Shown here: positions 31,782 through 39,725 of the stretch, one piece after another | How positions within the stretch are numbered: position 1 is the stretch's first letter | Layout of the letters: the number at the start of each line of letters is the position of its first letter | Source: CAZHDI01 sp964531285 | GTDB taxonomy: Bacteria > Pseudomonadota > Alphaproteobacteria > JAJFIK01 | Length of the DNA: 43,410 nucleotides | Assembly (NCBI GenBank): GCA_964531285.1 | Contig: CAZHDI010000021.1 | Span: 1-43,410 of the forward strand | Direction of reading: 5' to 3' | Program-made: the position numbers and the translations under genes | Notes under the pieces: generated by a model | Told to the model about the DNA's origin: nothing | Database searches by the model: none | What the model saw: only the letters and a program-made list of their open reading frames with translations

Positions 31782-34700
31782 TCAATTCGTGACCGCCGCG
31801 ACCGAGGCCGCCGTGATCGCCAACTGACTCGTCACCTGGACCGTATCGCGAATGAAGTCCGAGAAGAAGAACGGCGTCACATCATAGGGCACGACGATCA
31901 CTGCGCCCGGCACGATCCGGGTGGAGCGCAGGCTCCAGAACCCGTCGCGCAGGCGCTCCGACGTCCCGTCGGGATAGACAACGAACACGCGCTCATCATC
32001 GGCCAGATCGTTATAACCGCCGGCCATATCGATATAGTGCCCGGCCTTTTCGCCCGGATCGAACTGGAACGACCCGCCATTGAGCACCTGGCCGGTCACC
32101 GTCACCGTCGAGGGGCGCGAGGGGATGAAAATCGCATCGCCCGGTTCCAGTTCCACATCGAGTTCGGGGCGCGCCATCAGGATATTCGGGTCGATCTCGA
32201 CCGCGATCCGCCCGATCGAGGTCTGGTCGCGCAACTGGGCCACGAGGCCCTGAAGGAACTGGATCTGTTCGGCATTGACCTCGCGCCGGCTGCTCTGGGC
32301 GATGATCAGATTTTGCAGATCCTCGGATTTGCGCTGGTTGATCTCCTGTTCCCGGCGCGCAACCGCCCGGCGCGAGAAAATCGCCCCATAGGGGAACGCC
32401 AGATCGCTGAGCCCGCCGGCCCGCGCCAGCAGCGAGGAGAGTTTTTCGCCGCGCACGATTTCATACGCGCCGGGGAAGCGGACTTCGCCGAACACATTCA
32501 CCCGGCCCTCCCAGCGATCCGAATAGACATCGCGGATGACCACCGAGTCCTGGGGCTGAACCCGGATCGAGGCAAGCGGGGTTTCCTGGAGCGAAATGTT
32601 CTGGCGGATTGTGTTGGACAGGCCGCGCAGATTGTCGAAGGTCGTCGCGGTGATTTCGACCGTGGCCCGGTCAGCGGTGCGTTTCAGGCCGCCCGCGGCC
32701 GAAACCAGTTCGGCAAGGCCGGTATCCGGCGCAATCAGATAATGGCCGGGCACCCGCACCGCGCCCCGGATCGTTGCGATATACTCGGTGAGAAACACCG
32801 CCACCGCACGCCGGTCCACACCGAGCCCTTCGGCCAGAGTGTCGATATCGAGCGGCTCACGATCCTCGATCAGCGTACCATCGGGCGCGAAGACCTCGTC
32901 GCCCCGGCGGCGCATCTCGCGCCGGTCGCGGAACCGCGGGTCCTCGAATTCATCGAGCGTGCGCGCGCGTTGACGGTCGAACTCATCGTCGGCAAAACGC
33001 CGGTCGCGCTCCACGGGGCGGCCGAACTCGTCCTGCCGGGCGAACCGGTCACGCCCCGCCGGATCGCTGCCGCGCTGGCGTTGCCGCCGGTCGGTATCGT
33101 CGAATTGCGAAGCAATCCCAGCCGCACCGATCGCGAGCCCAGCCCCGCCGGCGCCGAACGCGTCATCCGTGAGCGGATCGGTTTCCCTGCCCGCCGCATC
33201 GGAGCCCACCCGCGATGAGACCGCGTCCTGACCGAAATTGTTCTGGGCCCGCCGCTGTTCGGCGACGAACAATTCGCGCTGGCGCTCCAGCCGCTCCAGC
33301 TCCTCGGCGCGGGCCTCGGCCGCCAGTTGGCGCGCCTCCTCGACGCTGAAGACCCAAACGATATCGTGATCGCGCAACGGCGTTTGCACCGTGCCGCGCA
33401 TCGCGCCCGAGGGCGAAAACGGCAGCAGCACATTGGTGAAGCTGTCGGGATCGCGGCGGCTGATCACGCCGAACGACAAATAGGGCAGATCCTTGAGCGC
33501 GCTGGGCGTGCCGATCAAATCGCGGATGCTGCGCGCCCGGTCCAGGGAATAGGACCCGGCAAGGCGCGTATGGCCCTTGAGCGTGACCCGCCCGATTGTC
33601 TCATCCACCGCGGGCTGAACATAGAGAATGTCGCCGTCCTGGATCGTATCGCCCAGACGGCTGTCGATCTCCTTGAACTCCCGCACCCCATCGGCGCGGG
33701 TGCGCATCACAACGAACCGGTAAGCCCCGCGCAGCTCCACGCCGCCCGCAAGATCGACCAGATCCCGTGCCGAAATCGCCCGGCGCCCGCCCAGCTCATA
33801 GATCGCCGGGCGCCGCACCGCGCCCACGACACCGACCGTGCGCGCCAGCGGCGGCACCACGATCCGGTCGCCCTCCTGGAGATGAAAGCCCGGCTCGCCG
33901 GCGGCGCCGACCAGCAGCGCATAAAGATCGACCGCCAGAGCCCGGCCCGCGCGCATGACCCGGATCTCGCGCAACGACCCGGTGCGCTTAATCCCGCCGG
34001 AGATGATCAAGGCATCGAGCGGCGTTGACAGACCGGTCAGCGTGACCACGCCGGGGACATGCACCTCGCCCGCCACCAGCACCGACACCTGCCGGATCTG
34101 CCCCAGCGAGACATAGGCCTCGGTCGCGATAAAGGCATCGGCAATGGCCGCTTCCAGATCGGCCCGGAAGGCGCCGAAGGTCCGGCCCGCCGCCGAAATC
34201 GGCGCCAGGCGCGGCAGCACGATCTGGCCGTCCCGGTCAACCCGGCGCCGGTATTGATCGCTGTCCTGACCGCGCAGATTGACGATGATCTCATCGCCGA
34301 CGCCCAGAACATAGGAATCCTGGATGGCGCCGGTCTGGCGCATCACCACGCTGTCCTGGCTGGTGAATGTGTCGTAGCCGAACTGGCGCAGCGGCGCGCC
34401 CGCGCGCTCGGAAAACAGGGTTTCGATGCGGGTCGGCTCCTCCGGTTCCAAAGGCATGCGGCGTTCCGGCACCCGAAAGATCTGACGGTCGCTTTCAGGA
34501 CCCTGCTGGGTGTCATCTCCGCCCAAACGGCTGCGCAATTCGCTGCGCAGGGCATTGGAATCCAAACCGGGAATGTCCTGGGCCGGCAGAGCGCCCGGCA
34601 TGAAGACCGTCACCAGAACGGCAAACACACTCGCGGCGCGGATCGCCGATCCGGTGAGTCGGCGTGCGCGGCGTATACCAACAGTCAGGAATGAGATCAT
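31782..34700 (-). CDS. Large multi-SLBB polysaccharide export protein
   Basis: 972 residues, two to three times a usual Wza. A signal peptide ends at ALPAQD (about 41). The Poly_export domain is near 128-205 (YVLGVGDEIIVNLRGQDSD, GQIVLPRLAPISAAG). About six SLBB-like repeats follow, starting near 206 (VLVAGEVHVPGVVTL), 288, 372, 642 (IRGAVRVPGHYLIAP), 734 (VNVFGEVRFPGAYEI) and 866 (VTVTGQVLNGGSFQF). Between the third and fourth lies a charged, probably disordered Arg/Asp linker (540-605). The C-terminus ends in a helix (SQLAITAASVAAVTN) that could be the outer membrane pore helix, as in Wza. No lipobox is visible. Predicted to form the periplasmic and outer membrane conduit for the polymer. 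Confidence 0.9.
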   Translation of the reverse strand: MISFLTVGIRRARRLTGSAIRAASVFAVLVTVFMPGALPAQDIPGLDSNALRSELRSRLGGDDTQQGPESDRQIFRVPERRMPLEPEEPTRIETLFSERAGAPLRQFGYDTFTSQDSVVMRQTGAIQDSYVLGVGDEIIVNLRGQDSDQYRRRVDRDGQIVLPRLAPISAAGRTFGAFRADLEAAIADAFIATEAYVSLGQIRQVSVLVAGEVHVPGVVTLTGLSTPLDALIISGGIKRTGSLREIRVMRAGRALAVDLYALLVGAAGEPGFHLQEGDRIVVPPLARTVGVVGAVRRPAIYELGGRRAISARDLVDLAGGVELRGAYRFVVMRTRADGVREFKEIDSRLGDTIQDGDILYVQPAVDETIGRVTLKGHTRLAGSYSLDRARSIRDLIGTPSALKDLPYLSFGVISRRDPDSFTNVLLPFSPSGAMRGTVQTPLRDHDIVWVFSVEEARQLAAEARAEELERLERQRELFVAEQRRAQNNFGQDAVSSRVGSDAAGRETDPLTDDAFGAGGAGLAIGAAGIASQFDDTDRRQRQRGSDPAGRDRFARQDEFGRPVERDRRFADDEFDRQRARTLDEFEDPRFRDRREMRRRGDEVFAPDGTLIEDREPLDIDTLAEGLGVDRRAVAVFLTEYIATIRGAVRVPGHYLIAPDTGLAELVSAAGGLKRTADRATVEITATTFDNLRGLSNTIRQNISLQETPLASIRVQPQDSVVIRDVYSDRWEGRVNVFGEVRFPGAYEIVRGEKLSSLLARAGGLSDLAFPYGAIFSRRAVARREQEINQRKSEDLQNLIIAQSSRREVNAEQIQFLQGLVAQLRDQTSIGRIAVEIDPNILMARPELDVELEPGDAIFIPSRPSTVTVTGQVLNGGSFQFDPGEKAGHYIDMAGGYNDLADDERVFVVYPDGTSERLRDGFWSLRSTRIVPGAVIVVPYDVTPFFFSDFIRDTVQVTSQLAITAASVAAVTN

Positions 34701-35021
34701 CGCGGGGGACTGCTCTCGTGGACGTGGGCCAACAAACTCAACCCATTACGCAAAGACCGCGCCTAACCGGCGAAGCGGCGGTACACCCATCGCGTCCGGC
34801 CCCCTACCCCCGTTGGAGACCCGGCGCGGCGGGATCGATCGTCGGCGGCGGTCCGCTAACCTTAAGGGATCGCTTGGCTTTCCGGCGCGGTATCCGGACC
34901 GGTGCCGCGTGAGCGCACTGTGTCGTCTCCCGCCGGACCTGACAACCGTTTCGCGCGCCGGCTTGAGGTTGATGGCCGAACTGTAACGTCGCAGGTCACC
35001 GCCGCGGCCCATTCCGGGACA
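34701..35021. other. Gap between the YjbF-like gene and the SLBB export gene
   Basis: 321 bases without a convincing gene on either strand. It separates co-directional genes, so it may contain a promoter for the SLBB and flippase genes. I see no clear terminator or operator. Confidence 0.4.
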
Positions 35022-35702
35022 TCAGGGCACCGAGGATGGGCGCAGCACATCGATGGTCAAGGGCGGCATGCGCGGGTGCACATGCTGACGCGAGCGCCAG
35101 AGCCGCCCGGTCTCGGGATCGGCCCAGAACACATTGGTGAAGCGCCAATGGATGCGCTTGGCCTTGCAGCGCTCCTTGACCCGGATGAGATCGCGGTCAA
35201 CGCCGAGAATGGTCACGGTTTCCCGGCCCGCCGGTTTCAAGCGGCAGTCGACCCGCTGATCGAACACCCGGTCCGCCCGCAGATCAATGATCCGCGTCGC
35301 GGTGACCGGGCCGGTCAGCCGATGAAGACCGCCATCGGCGGGATCCGCTCCGGCAAGGCGCGTCGCCGATAGATCGTCCGGGAACCCCGCGGTGTTCATG
35401 ATCCGCCCGCCCCGGGTCACAATGGCCACGGGATCGCCGGTCAGCCAGCGGTGATCCCGTCCGGTCACGGATTCAAGGACGATCAGCTGTTTACGCGAGT
35501 CGCCGATGCCCAGACCGATGCTGGCATATGGGACGCTGCCGACCCGGGCCCGGTCATAGGCCGCCCGGTCGGTCGCGAAACTCGTTTCATAAAGATAGCG
35601 CGAGAACAGCACCGCCGTATGATCGGACGCGCAGCCCGCGAGACCCAGGCCGATGAGCGCACACACGCCTAGGCGCCCTATTTGATCAGTCCACGAAGCC
35701 AT
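35022..35702 (-). CDS. YjbF/GfcB-like lipoprotein
   Basis: 226 residues. A lipoprotein signal ends in LGLGLAGC (Cys at about 24). The body has YASIGLGIGDSRKQLIVLE, TGDPVAIVTRGGRIMNTAGF, and FWADPETGRLWRSRQHVHP near the C-terminus, a pattern I recognise from YjbF/GfcB lipoproteins of exopolysaccharide and group 4 capsule loci. Its role is in polymer secretion, mechanism unsettled. I chose the ATG at 35702, which gives a proper signal peptide and overlaps the yjbH-like gene by 17 bases, indicating coupling; an upstream ATG at 35723 would put charged residues before the signal. Confidence 0.85.
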   Translation of the reverse strand: MASWTDQIGRLGVCALIGLGLAGCASDHTAVLFSRYLYETSFATDRAAYDRARVGSVPYASIGLGIGDSRKQLIVLESVTGRDHRWLTGDPVAIVTRGGRIMNTAGFPDDLSATRLAGADPADGGLHRLTGPVTATRIIDLRADRVFDQRVDCRLKPAGRETVTILGVDRDLIRVKERCKAKRIHWRFTNVFWADPETGRLWRSRQHVHPRMPPLTIDVLRPSSVP

Positions 35703-38205
35703 CCCAGTTCCGCTCGATTTCATACGCGCTCTCCTCCAGGGTGGCGTCATAGAGCACCGTGCTGCCCAACAGCCGCTGGCCGCCGTCCCGGGTCAGGGGC
35801 CGCAGATCCACATTGTACTGCCGCTTGGTCGCATAGGGCGTGAACCAGCCGAACGGGATGCGCAGCACGAGACCCTTGTCGAAGCTGCCCTCGCCGAATT
35901 CATCGAACGGCACATCGGTGAAGGTCGCAAAGGCGCCGACCTCGACCCCGGTATCGAAGCGCCGCTTCACCTCGAAGGTCGCGCCATAATCGCGCGCCAG
36001 ATAGCGGCCCGCATGCATGTTGAACTGAAGCCCGTGATAGCCGGTCTGAAGATAAAGGCTCGCATGGCCGGTCACCGTCCGGTAGTCGCGCAAGTCGAAC
36101 AGCTTGTTGAAATCGCGCTGCTGGACCCCATAGACATTGGCGCCCACGGCCCAGGACTTGCCGAAGGGCCGGTACAGCACCTCGCCGCCGACGCCCGCGA
36201 ACATTTCTTCGAGAAGTCCGGCGGAGACCCGTCCGTAGACCTCCGGTGCCAGCTTGAATTCGCTGTTGAGCCCCATGGTCTCGATGCCGCTGTCGCCTTC
36301 CTGAAGATAGCGCGCGAAGTCCGAACGCACGCGCGGCAACTGGCTGTCGGACTCCCGGACGATCTCGTCGAAATTGTTGTAAAGGTTGAGCGCATAGGAC
36401 GTGTTGAAGCTGACGCCCCGGGCCAGACCGACATTGAGATTGAGCCGCAGCAGGAATTGATACCGGAACGGATCGTCCGGATCGAACAGGCTCTGCCGGA
36501 AGCCGGGCGACACGCCGACCCCGAAGCTGGGATACTGGCCCGGCGGTGTCCAGGCCGCACTGGAGGGGCCGCGCGCCGCGGGTTGCAAAGTGATGGACGC
36601 GGCGATCTCCTCGGGGCTCGATCCGCTCAAGATCAGCCGCTCGAGTTCCGCCCTGGGCACGACCGCCGTCGTCACGGGCAGCGAGCCGGTTTGCAGCACC
36701 AGTTCGAACACCTCGATCTCATCGGGGGCTTCCTGGGTCAGCACGCGGGTCATCCGGCCCAGCGCCTCGGCGCTGCGGTCATAGCGGCGGTTCACGAAAA
36801 ACACCGTCAGGATGCGCCCGCGCCGGTCGATGCCGGTGACCGACAGATAAATCTCATCGGCCGCCTCGCTGATCGCGTCATAGAGCGCATCGCCCTCAAG
36901 GGCGTCCGGCACGTCAGCCGCCGCCGGGCCGATGGCCTCAGCGGGCGCCGGTGCGGTCCGCACGGGAGCGGGCGCCGTCACGCACGCCGCGCTCTCCCGT
37001 CCGGGCGCCCGGGTCAGACACAGATCCGTGCGGGCCGCCAGGTGCCAGTCATCGGCTAAAACGCCTTCGGTGACATCGAGCGGCGTCGGCATGTCCCGAG
37101 AGACCGTGGCGCCGGGACCGAACCGGAGCCGCGCCGGGCTCACCGCGCCGGGCTGCACGGTCACCGGCATCATCGGATCGTAGGGCGCCGCCGGGACCGC
37201 GCGGGTCACGGAATCGAATCCGGCCCGGCGCGCCTGTTCGGGACGCACACGGAAGTCCGGCGGCTCGGCATCGAAGCGGGGCAGCGGAATGCGCTTGCGC
37301 GGATCGGTCTTGAACGCAAAGCGGATGCCGACGGTGTTGCCATAGAGATAATGCGCGCCCACCTCGACCCCATCGAGAGGCTCATAGGTCACGCCCAGAT
37401 TGATCGGGGAACGGACATTGTATCGCACCAGCGGCGCGGCGCGCTCCGCGTCATACCGGTCGCTGGAATATTCCAGCTGGAGCTTCAGGGTTTCAAGCGC
37501 CTTGACCGGCGGGGAGTATTCAATGCCGCCGAACACGCCCATGTCGGAGCCCGCGAAATAGGACCCGACATCGAACTGTCCGGTATCCGCGAGCGAGCGC
37601 GTGTCGCGGTTCTCAAACCGGCTGGACAGCACCGTGAGCGGATTGCCCAGCGCCCCCGATTGGCCGAACCGGCCCCAGCCGACCCCGATGGTCGCATCGA
37701 GATCGCCGAAGCGCTTCGACGCCGCCACATATTCGCCGCCATAGATCCCGGTGCCCAGAAGGTCATTCATCCCGACCGCGATGGCCGGCAGATATTTGCT
37801 TTCCTTCACGAGACGGAGCTTCAGGGCGAAGCTGCGGTCATAAAAATTCGGCTGCTGTTCAAGGAAGCCCTGAATATGGGAATAGCGGAAAGTGCCCTGC
37901 GCCCAGGGCGTGGCCTGAAAGGTCAGGAACGCCCGCTGGTCCGGTTCCTTGCCCGCACCGCCGAACACCAGATTGCCGTCGGGCTGCATCCGGGCGCTGG
38001 GCATGTCGATGAGGCCGGTCTGCCCCTGATAGGTCAGACTGGGATACCAGGAATTGGGCTCAAACAGGTCGTCCCGATCCGCATCATCCGCATGGGCCGC
38101 AACGGCGCAGGCAAGGGCCAGGACGCTGGTCCCGGCCAGGGCCAGGCACCGGGGTCCATGCGGGCGCAGGCCCGTCAAACGGCGCGGTGAAACGGGAGTA
38201 ACCAT
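35686..38205 (-). CDS. YjbH/GfcD-like outer membrane protein
   Basis: 839 residues, longer than E. coli YjbH (about 700). A signal peptide ends at ALACAVAAHADD (about 41). The N-terminal half has NSWYPSLTYQGQTGLIDMPS, DGNLVFGG and YLPAIAVGMNDLLGTGIYGGEY, recognised from YjbH proteins. The remainder alternates short beta strands of a barrel type (YEVF-like pairs such as FRYQFLLRLNLNVGLARGV and GASFEVKRRFDTGVEVGAF-like strands near the end). A Pro/Ala-rich insert lies near 400-430. Probably an outer membrane beta-barrel acting in polymer export. It overlaps the YjbF-like gene. Confidence 0.87.
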   Translation of the reverse strand: MVTPVSPRRLTGLRPHGPRCLALAGTSVLALACAVAAHADDADRDDLFEPNSWYPSLTYQGQTGLIDMPSARMQPDGNLVFGGAGKEPDQRAFLTFQATPWAQGTFRYSHIQGFLEQQPNFYDRSFALKLRLVKESKYLPAIAVGMNDLLGTGIYGGEYVAASKRFGDLDATIGVGWGRFGQSGALGNPLTVLSSRFENRDTRSLADTGQFDVGSYFAGSDMGVFGGIEYSPPVKALETLKLQLEYSSDRYDAERAAPLVRYNVRSPINLGVTYEPLDGVEVGAHYLYGNTVGIRFAFKTDPRKRIPLPRFDAEPPDFRVRPEQARRAGFDSVTRAVPAAPYDPMMPVTVQPGAVSPARLRFGPGATVSRDMPTPLDVTEGVLADDWHLAARTDLCLTRAPGRESAACVTAPAPVRTAPAPAEAIGPAAADVPDALEGDALYDAISEAADEIYLSVTGIDRRGRILTVFFVNRRYDRSAEALGRMTRVLTQEAPDEIEVFELVLQTGSLPVTTAVVPRAELERLILSGSSPEEIAASITLQPAARGPSSAAWTPPGQYPSFGVGVSPGFRQSLFDPDDPFRYQFLLRLNLNVGLARGVSFNTSYALNLYNNFDEIVRESDSQLPRVRSDFARYLQEGDSGIETMGLNSEFKLAPEVYGRVSAGLLEEMFAGVGGEVLYRPFGKSWAVGANVYGVQQRDFNKLFDLRDYRTVTGHASLYLQTGYHGLQFNMHAGRYLARDYGATFEVKRRFDTGVEVGAFATFTDVPFDEFGEGSFDKGLVLRIPFGWFTPYATKRQYNVDLRPLTRDGGQRLLGSTVLYDATLEESAYEIERNWDGFVD

Positions 38206-38262
38206 ACCGGGGCAGCCTGCACCTTTCGTGCCGCGGTGCGCGCCCGAGGCCCAGAGCGCGGC

Positions 38263-38289
38263 CCGGAAAAGTGGCTACCGGCTTTCCGG
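38263..38289. repeat. Short palindromic repeat core
   Basis: CCGGAAA (38263-38269) and TTTCCGG (38283-38289) bracket AGTGGCTACCGGC. The GGAAAAGTGGCTACCGGCTT core resembles a palindromic repeat abundant in alphaproteobacteria (from memory). It sits in the 129-base gap before the YjbH-like gene. Confidence 0.5.
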
Positions 38290-38334
38290 ACCAGCCGGAC
38301 ACTCATCAAAGACCAACGTCTAGCGGACCACGGT

Positions 38335-38688
38335 CTAGTTGGTGCCGGTGGACGGCGCGGAGCCGCCATCGTCATCGCCGGCCGTATTCGTCGGTGCATC
38401 GCCATTCTCGCCGGTCGCCGCGAACCCGATGATGATGGCCAGGGTCGAGGCACTGCCCGCGAAGAGCCACGCGGTCTGAGCCGAACTCAGCCCCAGGACA
38501 TCCTGGCCCGCCGCCCCGCCCGGCTCGAGAAACGCCAGATCGTCCGCCGGCGCGTGGCACGCTTGTTGTCCCGCTTCGCAAGGCTCCGCTCCTTGGACCG
38601 GACCGGACACCGCCGACGCCGGCAGGTCACCGGCCCAGGCCGAAACAGGCGACAGCATGACCGCAAGAGCGGTCAGGACACGAAGCAT
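38335..38688 (-). CDS. YjbE/GfcA-like small exported protein, copy B
   Basis: 117 residues. A signal peptide ends at SAWAGD (about 19). A middle segment with LEPGGAAGQDVLGLSSAQT is followed by one hydrophobic stretch (LFAGSASTLAIIIGFAA) and a polar Asp/Thr/Ser/Gly tail ending TGTN. This layout (signal, short hydrophobic segment, Thr/Asp/Gly tail) is that of YjbE and GfcA in E. coli exopolysaccharide and capsule operons, whose function is unknown. Two Cys residues (EPCEAGQQACHAP) are not shared with copy A. The ATG at 38688 follows AGAGGA. It is a paralogue of the gene at 38786-39094, 97 bases away. Confidence 0.8.
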   Translation of the reverse strand: MLRVLTALAVMLSPVSAWAGDLPASAVSGPVQGAEPCEAGQQACHAPADDLAFLEPGGAAGQDVLGLSSAQTAWLFAGSASTLAIIIGFAATGENGDAPTNTAGDDDGGSAPSTGTN

Positions 38689-38785
38689 GGGATGTCCTCT
38701 GGAGAGCAAGAGACCGGTATAAAGGGCCGGACGGCGGGAAAGCGGCGGAGCATGATCCATGCCCCGCCATAAGCAAGACCGTCGA

Positions 38786-39094
38786 TCAGTTGGTCGTCGT
38801 GGTCGCCGGAGACGTCGGGGTCGACGGGACATTGTTCGTACCGTCATCGTCGTCATCATCGTCGTTGGCGGCGACAAATCCCAGGATCGTCGCCAGGGTG
38901 ACGGTCGCACCGGCGGTGATCAGGGTCTTGGTCGTGGCGCTCAGACGCGAGGCATCCTGACCGGCGGCACCGGCCGGCTCGAGGGCGGCGGCCTCTTCGG
39001 CCGGCGCGGCAGCCGGAGCCTCTTCGGCCAGGGCAGCCAGCGGGCTCAGGGCGAACGCCGTCGCGGCGGCATAGGCAATCAATGTGTTACGCAT
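38786..39094 (-). CDS. YjbE/GfcA-like small exported protein, copy A
   Basis: 102 residues. A signal peptide ends at PLAALAEE (about 22), followed by an Ala/Glu-rich segment, LEPAGAAGQDASRLSATTKT, one hydrophobic stretch (TLITAGATVTLATILGFVAA), seven consecutive Asp and a Thr-rich tail ending TTTTN. It shares the EPxGAAGQDxxxLS motif and overall layout with copy B. The ATG at 39094 has AAGGA nine bases upstream; codons further upstream lack protein character. It is the first gene of the leftward yjb-like unit. Confidence 0.82.
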   Translation of the reverse strand: MRNTLIAYAAATAFALSPLAALAEEAPAAAPAEEAAALEPAGAAGQDASRLSATTKTLITAGATVTLATILGFVAANDDDDDDDGTNNVPSTPTSPATTTTN

Positions 39095-39359
39095 CTTGAA
39101 TTCCTTATCGTACGGCCCGAGCAGGGGGCTCGAATCAGACAGCCGTTCTCTGCATGGTGCTAGCGCACAGCGCCAGAGGATGCAACACGGCAAGCCTTAA
39201 AAACGACCATAGCGCCATCCACCCGTCGCGTTAAGATCCGCCGCGATTTCAGCGCGTTACCGGTTGGAAAGGCCGGACCGGCCGCCCGGCCTACCCCCAA
39301 ATCAGCGTATAATGGCGGCCTCGCCCGATCGACGGAACGGCAATCCGGGAACCAGTCCC

Positions 39360-39725
39360 ATGATCCGAATGCCCCGCCTGCCCCGTGCCATCCTGGCCAT
39401 AAGCGCCCCTGTTCTGGCGGCAGCCTGCGCCGCACCCGCTCCCCAAGGCCAGCCACTGTCCACGACCGGCCCGGTCCGCTTTGTCGGGGCCGTGGCGGGG
39501 GATTGGACCGACTACCGGGTCCGCGTGACGGGCCGTCTGGCTCATGGCGTGACCTGCCCGGTGTTGGCGGGCGAGGACGGACGCACTTACAGCCTTGCCG
39601 GGTCCGCCGCCTCCCGGCCCGCCGGCGCCCGGATCACGGTCGACGGCTATGTGGGCCGCTGGTCGGGCTGCGATTATCCAGCCGTCCTCAAAGTCGCAGA
39701 CATCGATGATGTGCCGCGAAACTAG
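39360..39725 (+). CDS. Small exported protein, possibly a lipoprotein
   Basis: 121 residues. An N-terminal signal (AILAISAPVLAAACAAPAP) has a Cys that could be lipidated, though the lipobox is imperfect. The rest looks like a small beta-rich domain (RVRVTGRLAHGVTCPVLAGE, RTYSLAG, ARITVDGYVGRW). Two Cys residues in the mature part may pair. Function unknown. The ATG at 39360 has GGGAA eight bases upstream; an ATG at 39369 is possible. Its stop codon overlaps the stop of the convergent pdhC in a shared CTAG. Confidence 0.68.
   Translation: MIRMPRLPRAILAISAPVLAAACAAPAPQGQPLSTTGPVRFVGAVAGDWTDYRVRVTGRLAHGVTCPVLAGEDGRTYSLAGSAASRPAGARITVDGYVGRWSGCDYPAVLKVADIDDVPRN

Noticed and set aside
30422..31792. 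456-codon plus-strand frame opposite the Wzx-like gene
   Set aside because: His/Arg/Asp-rich translation without domain character; a shadow of the flippase gene.
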